Shown piece after piece: positions 1-8,641 of a DNA stretch of 33,023 bases; the stretch's first letter is position 1; every line of letters starts with the position of its first letter. Origin of the DNA: Lachnospiraceae bacterium (GTDB lineage: Bacteria > Bacillota > Clostridia > Lachnospirales > Lachnospiraceae); contig VSNJ01000002.1 of NCBI GenBank assembly GCA_009774235.1, forward strand, positions 1-33,023, written 5' to 3'. The notes below the pieces were generated by a model. That model made no database searches. It worked only from the letters and a program-made list of their open reading frames with translations, and had not been told where the DNA came from. Made by a program: the position numbers and the translations under genes.

Positions 1-81
1 GTATTATAATATCTATATTATAATGAAAATATGACTTATATAAATTATTGAATAAATAATAACCCATTAATATAAAACATT

Positions 82-95
82 CCCTGGAAACAGGG
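82..95 (+). other. Small GNRA-tetraloop hairpin upstream of the AraC gene
   Basis: A 5-bp stem CCCTG/CAGGG closes a GAAA tetraloop about 50 bases before the AraC-family start codon. No T-run follows, so it is not a convincing terminator. It may be part of the 5' leader or the tail of an upstream transcript. The rest of 1-142 is very AT-rich, with several TATAAT-like strings but no clear -35/-10 pair. Confidence 0.35.
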
Positions 96-142
96 GCATA
101 ATTATTTATAAAATCAAAAACTATTGAAACAGGAGAATTAAT

Positions 143-1165
143 GTGAAAAATTTATATGAATACAGTGACAGGCTTAATGCCCCTTTAGTTGCATTTAACC
201 ATATAGCATCACCAGACAACTTTCCTATACTTCCACACTGGCATTATTTTCTTGAAATTATACATATACTTGAAGGTGAAGTAGAAGCAGTTTGTGGAAA
301 CTATGTATATATAATGCATCCAGGTGATATAATAATATTCTTTCCACAGCTTATACATTCTATATATAAGCTTGATGACAAAGATAATAAACTATCTGGA
401 CTGGACAAATCAAAACCTGCCTCTAAAGTTTCCCAGGAAAAGGATATATACAACCCTAAATACAATTTAGAACATAATTCAATAATGCCTGTACCAGAAA
501 AGGGCACAAGCAAAGAAAAAAAAGAATACAATATAAAATACCAGGTACTAAAATTTGATTTAAACTTTTTAAATATAAATACAAGCTGTAAAACAAGGTT
601 TCTTAAAATATTTGAACTTGCATATTCTAAGAATCCTGAATACCTTTACTTTTCTTCTGGAATGCTTAAAGATTTGCCAATATATGAAATATTTAACACC
701 TGCATAGAAGAACTAGATAATAAAAATTATGGATATGATGTTGTAGTCTGTTCACATATATCGGCATTATTATCATATTTTGCGAGAAACTGGATTGGAC
801 GGGGGCTTGATATCGACGAGGCAATACGTACATCCAATAACCAGTCAGATGCATTTGCAGGAATTACAGAATATATTGAAAAACATTATAATGAACCACT
901 AAGGATTAATGAACTTGCAGAAATGTGTGGCATGAGCTATTCCAATTTTGCAAGGCTTTTTAAACAGACATACAACCAGTCATGTAAAGAATATATCGAA
1001 TTTATAAGGCTCAATAAAGTAGAAGACCTTCTTCTTATGACAAATATAGACCTTACTTATATAAGCCACGAAACAGGGTTTGCAGACTGCAGCCATCTTA
1101 TACGTACATTTAAAAAATGGAAAGGAATTACACCTAAACAATGGCGTAATAAAAATGAAAAGTAA
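143..1165 (+). CDS. AraC family transcriptional regulator
   Basis: This is a 340-residue regulator of the AraC/XylS family. The N-terminal part (about 1-80) looks like a cupin-type effector-binding domain, with HWHYFLEIIHILEGE and a following HPGDIIIF typical of the beta-barrel. A lysine- and serine-rich stretch at about 80-130 has no clear domain and looks like a loop insertion. The C-terminal 100 residues (about 240-336) hold the two helix-turn-helix motifs, with the usual INELAEMCGMSYSNFARLFK and a second helix ending in ITPKQWR. The start is GTG at 143 behind AGGAG at 131-135; an overlapping ATG at 141 is in another frame. No sugar-use genes lie beside it, so the effector is unknown. It may act on the downstream DUF5662/PAP2 unit, but that unit has its own promoter. 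Confidence 0.92.
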   Translation: MKNLYEYSDRLNAPLVAFNHIASPDNFPILPHWHYFLEIIHILEGEVEAVCGNYVYIMHPGDIIIFFPQLIHSIYKLDDKDNKLSGLDKSKPASKVSQEKDIYNPKYNLEHNSIMPVPEKGTSKEKKEYNIKYQVLKFDLNFLNINTSCKTRFLKIFELAYSKNPEYLYFSSGMLKDLPIYEIFNTCIEELDNKNYGYDVVVCSHISALLSYFARNWIGRGLDIDEAIRTSNNQSDAFAGITEYIEKHYNEPLRINELAEMCGMSYSNFARLFKQTYNQSCKEYIEFIRLNKVEDLLLMTNIDLTYISHETGFADCSHLIRTFKKWKGITPKQWRNKNEK

Positions 1166-1186
1166 ATTAAAATTGTATGGCATTGA

Positions 1187-1215
1187 TTGACTTACATACT
1201 ATAATGGAATATAAT
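1187..1215 (+). promoter_or_regulatory. Sigma-70/SigA type promoter of the DUF5662-PAP2 unit
   Basis: TTGACT (1187-1192) and TATAAT (1210-1215) are separated by exactly 17 bp, close to the housekeeping consensus. The expected start is near 1222, giving a leader of about 40 bases before the ATG at 1261. Confidence 0.7.
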
Positions 1216-1260
1216 ATGAGCACTTAACCGTAGCAACTTATAAGGAAATGGATTGATTTT

Positions 1261-1821
1261 ATGGGTTTATGGAATAATTTCACAGGGCATCTTTCAACTA
1301 TACTCCACCACAAGAAACTGGTACGTGGGCTTTGCTTCCGTGCAGGGCTTTACAAGCAGGGCATAATGCATGACTGGTCAAAATACAACCCTGTTGAGTT
1401 TTTTGTTGGTGTAAAGTATTACCAGGGAGGCAAAAGAAGCCCTAACTTTGGAGAAAAAGAGGATTATGGATATTCATCTGCATGGCTGCACCACAAAGGC
1501 CGCAATAAACATCATTTTGAATACTGGATAGACTATTCTATTAAACCACAGGACGGGTTACAAGGCATGCCTATGCCTGAACGCTATATTATTGAAATGT
1601 TCTGTGACAGGGTTGCCGCAAGCAAAAATTATAACAGGGACTCCTATAATGATTCATTTCCACTTGCATATTACACCAAAAACAAAGACCATTATGTACT
1701 ACATCCCCATACACGCAAGCTTATCGAAAAACTGCTTAACATGCTTGCAGAAAAAGGCGAAGAAGAAACATTTAATTATATACGCAGGGAAATAGACTGG
1801 AAACATTCCCGCAAATGGTAA
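1261..1821 (+). CDS. DUF5662 family protein
   Basis: This 186-residue soluble protein matches the DUF5662 family of uncharacterised Firmicutes proteins. Recognisable features are the N-terminal HHKKLVRGLCFRAGLYKQG followed by MHDWSKYNPVEF, then a WLHHKGRNKHHFEYW segment rich in His and Asp. These conserved His/Asp positions suggest a metal site, and many relatives have HD-domain-like character, but no reaction is established. The gene has a good promoter at 1187-1215, a weak Shine-Dalgarno (AAGGA around 1241), and lies 25 bases before the PAP2 gene, so the two are probably co-transcribed. Confidence 0.8.
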   Translation: MGLWNNFTGHLSTILHHKKLVRGLCFRAGLYKQGIMHDWSKYNPVEFFVGVKYYQGGKRSPNFGEKEDYGYSSAWLHHKGRNKHHFEYWIDYSIKPQDGLQGMPMPERYIIEMFCDRVAASKNYNRDSYNDSFPLAYYTKNKDHYVLHPHTRKLIEKLLNMLAEKGEEETFNYIRREIDWKHSRKW

Positions 1822-1846
1822 CTTTTAAAAATATGGAGGCTTTTTA

Positions 1847-2551
1847 ATGAACCAGTTAAAACAACTTTTGTATAAATATAAACATGCTATTATATTATTA
1901 TATCTTCCAATATATATGTTATGGTTTATATTACTTGAACACCGTACAGATGTAAAATTCATGGAAATCCACTGTATAATAGATGACTGGATACCATTTT
2001 GCGAAATATTTATAATACCATACTTGTTATGGTTTATATATGTTGCAGCAGTCCTGGTTTTCCTTTTCTTCCAGACAAAGCATATAGAAGACTTTTATAA
2101 ATGTGCCACAATACTTGTTATGGGCATGACTACAAGCCTTATTATATATACTTTCTTTCCAAATGCACAAAATATGCGCCCTCTTACATTTGAACGGGAA
2201 AATATTTTCACAGACATAATATCTATATTATATGCCGCTGATACAGATACCAATGTATGTCCAAGCATACATGTGTACAACTCGGTTGCAATACATGTTG
2301 CAATAGTTACCAGTAATTTCTTTAAAAATAAAAAATGGGCTAAAAACAGCTCACTTATATTATGTATATTAATATGCATGTCAACTTTATTTTTAAAACA
2401 ACACTCATTTGTTGACCTTGTATGTGCTGTTGTACTTTATCTATTTTATTATACTATTATATACAGGCAGGCTCCTGCGGATTTTAATATACCATATAAA
2501 AATATTAACAGCCGCCAGAGGCTTGTTAAAAATATAAAACACCGCAGCTGA
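1847..2551 (+). CDS. PAP2 superfamily membrane phosphatase
   Basis: This 234-residue integral membrane protein carries the PAP2 (type 2 phosphatidic acid phosphatase) signature. CPSIHVYNSVAIH at 138-150 supplies the PSxH motif with H142, and KQHSFVDLV at 184-192 supplies the catalytic His186 and Asp190 (HxxxD). About five or six membrane segments are visible (roughly 13-30, 52-75, 86-104, 145-157, 168-183, 191-206). It probably removes phosphate from a lipid or lipid pyrophosphate at the membrane; this sub-type resembles inositolphosphotransferase-like PAP2 proteins. GGAGG precedes the ATG by 7 bases. A bidirectional terminator follows directly. Confidence 0.85.
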   Translation: MNQLKQLLYKYKHAIILLYLPIYMLWFILLEHRTDVKFMEIHCIIDDWIPFCEIFIIPYLLWFIYVAAVLVFLFFQTKHIEDFYKCATILVMGMTTSLIIYTFFPNAQNMRPLTFERENIFTDIISILYAADTDTNVCPSIHVYNSVAIHVAIVTSNFFKNKKWAKNSSLILCILICMSTLFLKQHSFVDLVCAVVLYLFYYTIIYRQAPADFNIPYKNINSRQRLVKNIKHRS

Positions 2552-2553
2552 CA

Positions 2554-2581
2554 AAAACCCCCACATTGTTATGGGGGTTTT
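2554..2581. terminator. Bidirectional intrinsic terminator between PAP2 and M24 peptidase
   Basis: A 10-bp stem (AAAACCCCCA / TGGGGGTTTT) with an 8-base loop lies between two converging genes. The A-run and T-run on opposite sides let it stop transcription from both directions. Confidence 0.85.
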
Positions 2582-2598
2582 ACTAATTAAAAATATAC

Positions 2599-4371
2599 TT
2601 ATATTTCACTACATGCATTTTCAAGCCATTCCTTCTCATCCTTGTCAAGATATGGTGAAATATTTTCATATACCTTTTTATGGTAATTATTTAAAAGTTC
2701 TCTTTCTTTATTATCTAAAAGCCCTAGTTCTATTAAATCCTTGTCAAATGGCACAAATGTAAGCGGTTCAAACCCCATAAACTGCCCATAACCTGTTTTT
2801 TCACGCTTTACACAAAGTATAAGGTTCTCAAGCCGTATGCCAAATTTTCCTTCAAGATATATTCCTGGCTCATCAGATGTAACCATTCCTTCTTCAAAAA
2901 CCGTAGTTCCCCCAAATGAATTAGGAGGTTCATGTACATTTAACAGATATCCTGTACCATGTCCTGTGCCATGGTTATAATCACAGCCCATATCCCACAA
3001 AGGTTTTCTTGCAATATAATCAAGTGAAGCACCAGAACAGCCATAGAGAAAATGTACATCGCATAAATCCAGGTTGCCACGTAAAACGGATGTATAATAC
3101 TTCTTCTGCTCCCTGGTTGCCTTTCCTCCTGTAAATAACGTCCTTGTTATATCAGTTGTCCCTTCCATATAGTGTCCGCCTGTATCTATAAGCAAAAGGT
3201 TATCTGGTTCTATAGAAATATCTGTTTCTGGAACTGCCAAATAGTGTACTATTGCTCCATGTGCACCAAACCCGGCTATTGTATCAAAACTAGGTCCAAT
3301 ATAATGTTCCCCTTTACTTCTGATACTTTCAAGTTTTGCAGTTACACTTAACTCTGTCATAGGAATTTTTCCCATATTTTTCTTAAACCAGTATATAAAT
3401 TTTGTAACTGCTACCCCGTCTTTTATATGGGCTTTCTTTATATTATTTACTTCTATACTGTTCTTAGCCGCCTTCCAAAGCACAGATGGGTTTACAAGAT
3501 TAACTATTTTTACATCTGATGGGATATTTTTTATAATAGCATAGTTTACAATATTTTTGTCAAGCATAACCTTGCTTCCTTTGGCAAACCCTTTCACATA
3601 ACCATATATATCCCCATAATCCATAAACAAAACCCCTGCTGCCGCAAGAGCCTTTTCTTCTTTACTGCCAAATGATTTCCTGTCCGCAAAAAGAATAATA
3701 CTATCTTTTCCTGCAATAAGGTACGATAATACCACAGGACTGCAATGGATATCATTACCTCTGATATTTAAAAGCCATGCAATATCATCAAGGCTTGTAA
3801 TAATATGGTAATCTGCCTGGTATTCATCCATATATTCCCTTAACCTTGCAATCTTTTCTTCTCTTGTCTTACCAGCATAACATACATCAAGAAGCCACGC
3901 TGGCTTTGAAGCTATTACTGGCCTGTCCTGCCATATATTTCCCACAAGGTCAAGGCTGCTGTCCAGTTCCGCCCCTTTGGCTGCAAGACACTCTTCCATA
4001 TCTTCTGCCCATGAAGCTGGCACTACCCTGCCATCACACCCCAGTACCCCGCTTTCTGGAATATTATCTTCAATATAATCCTTAATCTTTGGAACACCCT
4101 CCATTCCAGATTTATAAAGGGTAATTCCACTTCCTTTAAGCTGTTCTTCTGCCTGCAGGAAATACCTTCCATCAGTCCAAAGCCCTGCCCCGCCTAATGT
4201 TACAATAACAGTACCAGCTGAACCATCAAACCCAGATATAAACTCCCTGCACTTAAAAAAATCCCCTACATACTCCGAACTGTGGAAATCATTTGATGGT
4301 ATATAGTACATATCTATATTTTTTTTACGCATACATACACGCAGTGCTTCTATTCTCTTTGATATATCCAA
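2599..4371 (-). CDS. M24 family Xaa-Pro aminopeptidase (aminopeptidase P, three-domain type)
   Basis: This 590-residue cytoplasmic metallopeptidase removes N-terminal residues that precede proline. Its length matches the long three-domain aminopeptidase P class: two creatinase-like N-terminal domains (about 1-150 and 155-300), the pita-bread catalytic domain (about 310-530) and a C-terminal extension. The metal ligands are visible: D396 in LLLIDTGG, D407 in GTTDITRT, H471 in HGTGHGTG, E501 in SDEPGIY and E515 in IRLENLI. A conserved His (H480, VHEPP) lies near the substrate site. It starts 38 bases after rsmA ends, with GAAAGGAG as ribosome site, so the two likely form an operon read from the promoter at 5328-5355. 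Confidence 0.93.
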   Translation of the reverse strand: MDISKRIEALRVCMRKKNIDMYYIPSNDFHSSEYVGDFFKCREFISGFDGSAGTVIVTLGGAGLWTDGRYFLQAEEQLKGSGITLYKSGMEGVPKIKDYIEDNIPESGVLGCDGRVVPASWAEDMEECLAAKGAELDSSLDLVGNIWQDRPVIASKPAWLLDVCYAGKTREEKIARLREYMDEYQADYHIITSLDDIAWLLNIRGNDIHCSPVVLSYLIAGKDSIILFADRKSFGSKEEKALAAAGVLFMDYGDIYGYVKGFAKGSKVMLDKNIVNYAIIKNIPSDVKIVNLVNPSVLWKAAKNSIEVNNIKKAHIKDGVAVTKFIYWFKKNMGKIPMTELSVTAKLESIRSKGEHYIGPSFDTIAGFGAHGAIVHYLAVPETDISIEPDNLLLIDTGGHYMEGTTDITRTLFTGGKATREQKKYYTSVLRGNLDLCDVHFLYGCSGASLDYIARKPLWDMGCDYNHGTGHGTGYLLNVHEPPNSFGGTTVFEEGMVTSDEPGIYLEGKFGIRLENLILCVKREKTGYGQFMGFEPLTFVPFDKDLIELGLLDNKERELLNNYHKKVYENISPYLDKDEKEWLENACSEI

Positions 4372-4409
4372 AGTAATACTCCTTTCTTATCTTTGCCAGA
4401 CAAATTATA

Positions 4410-5282
4410 TTATTGTAACTTAATTCTGCCAAGTATATTGCTTAACTCTGCGAACTGTCCAAGACCAAGGGTTTCACCTCTCACCGTTTCTGCAAGTCCC
4501 ATTTGCTTTAATGCTTCTGCTGCCATATCTTTGCTTATTCCAAGCCCGCTGTCATTGGCTAGCCCGTTTTGCAATGTTTTCCTTCTCTGGTTAAATGATG
4601 CATGGATAACCCTCCACATCAGTTTCTCATTATCTGCCACTACAGGAGGCTCTTTATGGCATTCCAGGTGTATAACTGCTGAACCTACATTGGGACGTGG
4701 GATAAAACAGTTAGCTGGCACATTTGCAACAATTACAGCATCAGAATAATATTGAACAGCCAGTGACAATGCCCCATAATCCTTTGTACCAGGTACAGCC
4801 TGCATCCTTTGTGCAACCTCTTTCTGTACCATTACTGTTATACTCCCAAGTGGTACATGTCCTTCAAAAAGCCCCATTATAATTGGAGTTGTTATATAAT
4901 ATGGAAGGTTTGCCACCACCTTTAAAGGCTTGCCATCATTATAATCCTGTGCAATTTTATTAATATCAGTTTTAAGTATATCTTTATTTATAACTGTTAC
5001 ATTATTATAAGAAGAGAGAGTTTCTGAAAGAACTGGGATAAGGCTTTTATCAATCTCAACCGCCATGACTTCCCGTGCATTTTCACAAAGATACTGTGTC
5101 ATAGTCCCAATTCCAGGTCCGATTTCAAGTACAAAATCATCCTCTGTAATACCCGCTGCACTTACTATTTTCTCCAAAACATATGTATCTATGAGAAAAT
5201 TCTGTCCAAACTTTTTCTGGAATTTAATATTATGCTTCTTTAAAATTTCAATCGTATTCTGTGGTACTCCCAGGGTTGCCAT
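4410..5282 (-). CDS. rsmA: 16S rRNA (adenine(1518)-N(6)/adenine(1519)-N(6))-dimethyltransferase
   Basis: This 290-residue enzyme dimethylates two adjacent adenines in the 3'-terminal hairpin of 16S rRNA, using S-adenosylmethionine; it is also known as KsgA. The N-terminal FGQNFLIDTYVLEKI, the SAM-binding motif VLEIGPGIGT (51-60), the acidic residue in AVEIDKSL, and the target-base motif NLPYYITTP (125-133) are all present and the length is normal. The ATG follows AAGGAGG closely. It is transcribed leftward with the M24 peptidase and divergently from the ion transporter gene. Confidence 0.97.
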   Translation of the reverse strand: MATLGVPQNTIEILKKHNIKFQKKFGQNFLIDTYVLEKIVSAAGITEDDFVLEIGPGIGTMTQYLCENAREVMAVEIDKSLIPVLSETLSSYNNVTVINKDILKTDINKIAQDYNDGKPLKVVANLPYYITTPIIMGLFEGHVPLGSITVMVQKEVAQRMQAVPGTKDYGALSLAVQYYSDAVIVANVPANCFIPRPNVGSAVIHLECHKEPPVVADNEKLMWRVIHASFNQRRKTLQNGLANDSGLGISKDMAAEALKQMGLAETVRGETLGLGQFAELSNILGRIKLQ

Positions 5283-5327
5283 ATTACCTCCTTATATTCC
5301 AAAATATGTTTTTATTTTCTGATGTCC

Positions 5328-5355
5328 AGTATAACACTATCTTCCATAAATTCAA
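5328..5355 (-). promoter_or_regulatory. Promoter of rsmA-M24 peptidase
   Basis: Read leftward, TTGAAT (5355-5350) and TATACT (5333-5328) are separated by 16 bp. Transcription would start near 5320, about 40 bases before the rsmA ATG. It is divergent to the stronger promoter at 5412-5440. Confidence 0.55.
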
Positions 5356-5411
5356 ATACTTTGCTTATACAAAATTAAACACTGTTTCTTCCTATTAAAA
5401 TTAAAAAGTAA

Positions 5412-5440
5412 TTGACAATAAATTTCAAAAGTATTATAAT
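5412..5440 (+). promoter_or_regulatory. Consensus promoter of the ion transporter operon
   Basis: TTGACA (5412-5417) and TATAAT (5435-5440) with a 17-bp spacer form a perfect housekeeping promoter. The predicted start near 5447 gives an untranslated leader of about 128 bases before the ATG at 5575. A perfect promoter feeding a long leader suggests control after initiation. Confidence 0.85.
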
Positions 5441-5467
5441 TCGCATGGTTGAAGTTAACAGGAATAG

Positions 5468-5548
5468 ACCAGAATTACAATTACATACTTGGTAGTACCA
5501 GCTTTATAAAGGCAAAAGCCATTTTCTTTGGCTATATTAAACTGGTAC
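5468..5548 (+). promoter_or_regulatory. Structured 5' leader of the ArsB/NhaD-type transporter gene
   Basis: The leader folds as an outer 7-bp stem GTACCAG (5495-5501) / CTGGTAC (5542-5548) enclosing an inner hairpin AGCCA (5517-5521) / TGGCT (5529-5533). An upstream ACCAG (5468-5472) could compete for the same CTGGT strand, so two exclusive folds are possible. The outer stem ends about 12 bases before the Shine-Dalgarno AAGGGGA. This could be a cation-responsive riboswitch, since Na+ and Li+ riboswitch classes precede such transporters, but I cannot match it to a known class by eye. Confidence 0.4.
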
Positions 5549-5574
5549 ATCTAAAAATGAAAGGGGATAAAAAC

Positions 5575-6930
5575 ATGATGGCACAAGTTTTAGCCGTAAT
5601 TATTTTTGTCGCAATGTTTGTATTAATTGTGTCAGAAAAACTTGAAAGGCATATTATTACATTGGGATGTGGCCTGCTAACATTATTATTAGTATTTGGT
5701 CTGGCAATGCATAGTATGTCTGCAGTTATTGAAACTTTAAACCTGCATAGTATCATAACACCATCTTTCTGGTACGCTTCTGGAAGTGAAGGTGAGTCAA
5801 CATCCGGAATTAACTGGGCAACTATTATATTTATATTTGGAATGATGGTTATGGTAGAAGGAATGGCAAAAGCGGGCTTTTTCCGCTGGCTGTGTATGAA
5901 ACTTGCTAAAATGGTAAACTATAAACCTATTCCTTTATTTATCACATTTATGATAATGTCTTCACTGCTTGCAATGTTTATTGATAGTATTACAGTTATA
6001 TTATTTCTTGCAGCAGTTACTATAGAATTAGCAAAACTCCTTAAATTTAATCCTATTCCTATGATTTTATCAGAGATTTTCTGTGCAAACCTGGGAGGTT
6101 CAGCTACAATGTGTGGAGACCCTCCAAACATTATTATAGGTACATCTTTTGAATATTCTTTTGCTGACTTTTTAACAAATACTGGTGTTATTGCAGCAGT
6201 CAGTCTTGTATTTATAATTATTTATTTTTATTTAGTATATGGAAAACAGATAGCAGCTGATAGTTCAAAAGATATTGATTTTTCAACTATACCAGAACCA
6301 AAAGATGCTATAACTAATAAAAAAGACTTTATAGTCAGCAGCATTGTCTTTGGATGTGCAGTTGTACTACTTGTAACACATGCACAGACTGGTCTTACTG
6401 TAGCCTTTATTGGCACAGTGGTTGCCATTGTCACTCTTATAACTTCTGGTAAAAGTGCATTGGAACTTTTGAAAAAGGTTGATTTTAAAACTCTTTTATT
6501 CTTTATTGGGCTGTTTGCAGTTGTTGGCGGTCTGGAACAAACGGGTATACTTGAGAAAATAGCTGCCTTTATTGGTGATATTAGTGGCGGAAATTTAAAA
6601 CTTATGGTAGCAATTATTATCTGGATATCAGCAGTAGCAAGTGCATTTGTTGACAATATTCCTTTTGCAGCTACAATGATACCAATTGTACGAAGCCTTG
6701 CAGCAACACAGGGAGTTGACCTTGAAACATTGGCATGGGCTCTGTCAATGGGTACAGATATAGGAGGAAGTGCAACACCTATTGGTGCTTCTGCAAACGT
6801 AGTTGGAACATCTGTAGCTGCTAAAAACGGCTATATTATAGGCTGGGGTAAATATTGCAAATCAGCAGCACCTGCAACTATTATAGTAATAACAATATCT
6901 ATGATTATTATATTCATAAGATATTGCTAA
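5575..6930 (+). CDS. ArsB/NhaD family (ion transporter superfamily) permease
   Basis: This is a multi-spanning membrane protein of 451 residues from the chosen start. About 11-12 hydrophobic segments and the motif GDPPNIIIGT (181-190), preceded by ANLGGSATMC, mark the ArsB/NhaD/citrate transporter superfamily. A second half repeats the pattern with FVDNIPFAATMIP and GGSATPIGASANVVG, the usual inverted-repeat architecture. The substrate could be Na+ (NhaD-like antiport), a dicarboxylate or arsenite; no arsenic genes are nearby, which leans away from arsenite. I chose ATG 5575, which follows AAGGGGATAAAAAC. The reading frame stays open 42 codons further up to a TTG at 5449, but that part covers the structured leader and has no ribosome site. 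Confidence 0.85.
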   Translation: MMAQVLAVIIFVAMFVLIVSEKLERHIITLGCGLLTLLLVFGLAMHSMSAVIETLNLHSIITPSFWYASGSEGESTSGINWATIIFIFGMMVMVEGMAKAGFFRWLCMKLAKMVNYKPIPLFITFMIMSSLLAMFIDSITVILFLAAVTIELAKLLKFNPIPMILSEIFCANLGGSATMCGDPPNIIIGTSFEYSFADFLTNTGVIAAVSLVFIIIYFYLVYGKQIAADSSKDIDFSTIPEPKDAITNKKDFIVSSIVFGCAVVLLVTHAQTGLTVAFIGTVVAIVTLITSGKSALELLKKVDFKTLLFFIGLFAVVGGLEQTGILEKIAAFIGDISGGNLKLMVAIIIWISAVASAFVDNIPFAATMIPIVRSLAATQGVDLETLAWALSMGTDIGGSATPIGASANVVGTSVAAKNGYIIGWGKYCKSAAPATIIVITISMIIIFIRYC

Positions 6931-6945
6931 ATAAGGAGGATTTTA

Positions 6946-7545
6946 ATGGATAAACAGGTAATTATAGCAATAGGGCGTGAGTACGGCAGTGCCGGGCATG
7001 AAATTGCAGAAAAAGTTGCAAAAGACCTTGGACTTAAATTATATGACAGAAATATGCTTGATGATATTGCAAAAGATAAAGATATACATGTCGAATACCT
7101 GGAAAAATATGAAGAAAAACCTAGAAGACTGTTTAGTTCCAGAAAAGTTGGTGCATATACTAATTCTATTGAAGAAATAATTGCAGAAATGCAATTTGAC
7201 TATTTAAGAGAAAAAGCAGATTCAGGTGAATCCTTTGTTATTGTAGGACGTTGTGCAGAAAGTGTACTAAAAGACAGGGAAGGATTAATCTCTATCTTTA
7301 TACTTGGTAATTCTGATGTTAAAATTAAACGTATAATGAATAAATACCAATTAAATGAAACAGATGCAATAGCTAAAATTAAAAGACATGATAAACATAG
7401 AAAGCAGTACCATAACCGTTATTCAGCAGGTAAATGGGGAGATTCCAGGTTGTATGATTTATGTATTAACAGCAGTAAACTGGGTCCAGACAAAACTGCT
7501 ATAATAATTAAAGATTTTATCAAAGAAAGAATAAATACAATATAA
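6946..7545 (+). CDS. Cytidylate kinase-like family protein
   Basis: This 199-residue P-loop protein belongs to the cytidylate-kinase-like family (Cytidylate_kin2 type). It starts with IIAIGREYGSAGHEIAEKVA, the variant nucleotide-binding loop of this family, followed by LYDRNMLDDIAKDK. A VIVGRCAESVL segment and RHDKHRKQYHNRYS near the C terminus are also typical. It probably phosphorylates a small molecule, but the substrate is not known and it is not the housekeeping Cmk. It begins 15 bases after the transporter with GGAGG, so they are co-transcribed; proteins of this family often sit beside membrane transporters in Clostridia. A strong terminator follows. Confidence 0.85.
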   Translation: MDKQVIIAIGREYGSAGHEIAEKVAKDLGLKLYDRNMLDDIAKDKDIHVEYLEKYEEKPRRLFSSRKVGAYTNSIEEIIAEMQFDYLREKADSGESFVIVGRCAESVLKDREGLISIFILGNSDVKIKRIMNKYQLNETDAIAKIKRHDKHRKQYHNRYSAGKWGDSRLYDLCINSSKLGPDKTAIIIKDFIKERINTI

Positions 7546-7572
7546 ACCATTTAACAAACAAAAATTAATGAC

Positions 7573-7602
7573 AAAAAGTGAACGCTGGAGCGTTCACTTT
7601 TT
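7573..7602. terminator. Strong bidirectional terminator
   Basis: A stem of 12-14 bp (AAAAAGTGAACGCT / AGCGTTCACTTTTT) with a very tight loop lies between the cytidylate-kinase-like gene and the convergent 56-residue gene. A/T tracts on both sides allow termination in either direction. Confidence 0.9.
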
Positions 7603-7643
7603 TATATAAAAAATAATATAAATATAAAATACCTCCTGCCAGA

Positions 7644-7814
7644 TTACATACCATGTCCATCCAGTCGTGTAATACTTGCTCCTGAAGACACCTCTTGTAA
7701 AATTATCTTCTCCTCTATAAATCCTATAATATAACCATTCTCAATAATTACTGCCTTACCTTCATGTTCAAGTTTACTGATACAATCCCCAACTGTTAAG
7801 ATATTGTAATCCAT
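7644..7814 (-). CDS. Small hypothetical protein (56 aa)
   Basis: A 57-codon frame with an excellent ribosome site (AGGAGGA about 6 bases before the ATG) lies just downstream of TatD, 59 bases away on the same strand. The product starts MDYNILTVGDCISKLEHEG and ends TRLDGHGM. It is acidic, has no cysteine pair and no membrane segment, and looks like a small beta-rich cytoplasmic protein. I do not recognise the family. Probably co-transcribed with tatD, and stopped by the bidirectional terminator at 7573-7602. Confidence 0.65.
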   Translation of the reverse strand: MDYNILTVGDCISKLEHEGKAVIIENGYIIGFIEEKIILQEVSSGASITRLDGHGM

Positions 7815-7873
7815 TTTTTCCTCCTTTTATTGTATATCTGCCCTAAGCTAAGGGTTTCTTTATAATTGTATAC

Positions 7874-8641
7874 TTATAACAGCCTGTACAATCTTTTTGC
7901 ATTTCTTTCTGTTACATCTATAACCTCTTGTTGTGGTACTCCCTTAAGCTCTGCAACCTTTTCTACAATATATTTAAGATAAATGGAACAGTTTCTTTTT
8001 CCACGGTAAGGTTCTGGTGCAAGATATGGTGAATCTGTTTCAAGGACAATGTTGTCCAGCGGTGTCTTACATACTACATCTGTAAGCTTCCTGTTATTCT
8101 TAAATGTAACCACTCCTCCTATTCCAAGGTAAAATCCCATATCAATATATTTTTTTGCTATTTCCCAGCTATAAGAAAAACAATGGATTACACCTCCTGT
8201 TTCTCCCACATTATAATCCTTTATTATATCTAATGTATCTTCTGCAGCATCCCTGCTATGTATAACCACAGGAAGACCTGTATCTTTTGCAATTTCAAGC
8301 TGGTGTATAAACCATTTCTTCTGTACAGGACGCTCTGGCTGTCCATAATAATAATCAAGACCTATTTCCCCTATCGCAACTACCTTTTCTTTAGAAGCCT
8401 GTGCCCTCAGCCATTCCATATGGCTCTCATCTATACCAGCTGTTTCCTGTGGATGTATTCCTACTGCAGCATATACAAAACTGTATTTTCCAGACAACTC
8501 TATTGCATTATTAGAAGACTTTACGTCTGCCCCTGCTTCAACAATTCCCCCGACTCCGTTTTCTTCCATAGACATAAACAGTTCATGCCTGTCATTGTCA
8601 AATTTGCTATCACTATAATGTGCATGTGTATCAAATATCAT
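7874..8641 (-). CDS. TatD family metal-dependent hydrolase
   Basis: This 255-residue TIM-barrel protein of the TatD family is a cytoplasmic metal-dependent hydrolase, usually described as a 3'-5' DNA/RNA exonuclease. The metal ligands are all present: H6 and H8 in DTHAHYSD, E92 in GEIGLDYYY, H128 in VVIHSRDA, H153 in GVIHCFS and D203 in ETDSPYLAP. Length is normal. It is flanked by the 56-residue gene downstream and the histidine kinase upstream, all on the same strand. No terminator is obvious in the 85 bases between the kinase and tatD. Confidence 0.95.
   Translation of the reverse strand: MIFDTHAHYSDSKFDNDRHELFMSMEENGVGGIVEAGADVKSSNNAIELSGKYSFVYAAVGIHPQETAGIDESHMEWLRAQASKEKVVAIGEIGLDYYYGQPERPVQKKWFIHQLEIAKDTGLPVVIHSRDAAEDTLDIIKDYNVGETGGVIHCFSYSWEIAKKYIDMGFYLGIGGVVTFKNNRKLTDVVCKTPLDNIVLETDSPYLAPEPYRGKRNCSIYLKYIVEKVAELKGVPQQEVIDVTERNAKRLYRLL

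Noticed and set aside
4393..4749. 118-codon plus-strand frame over rsmA
   Set aside because: Antisense to the well-supported rsmA gene; low-complexity Leu/Ser translation without a family.
5449..5574. 42-codon N-terminal extension of the transporter from TTG
   Set aside because: No ribosome site, starts almost at the predicted transcript start and covers the structured leader; ATG 5575 has a good site.
6228..6656. 142-codon minus-strand frame over the transporter
   Set aside because: Shadow of the transporter gene; the plus frame has clear family motifs.
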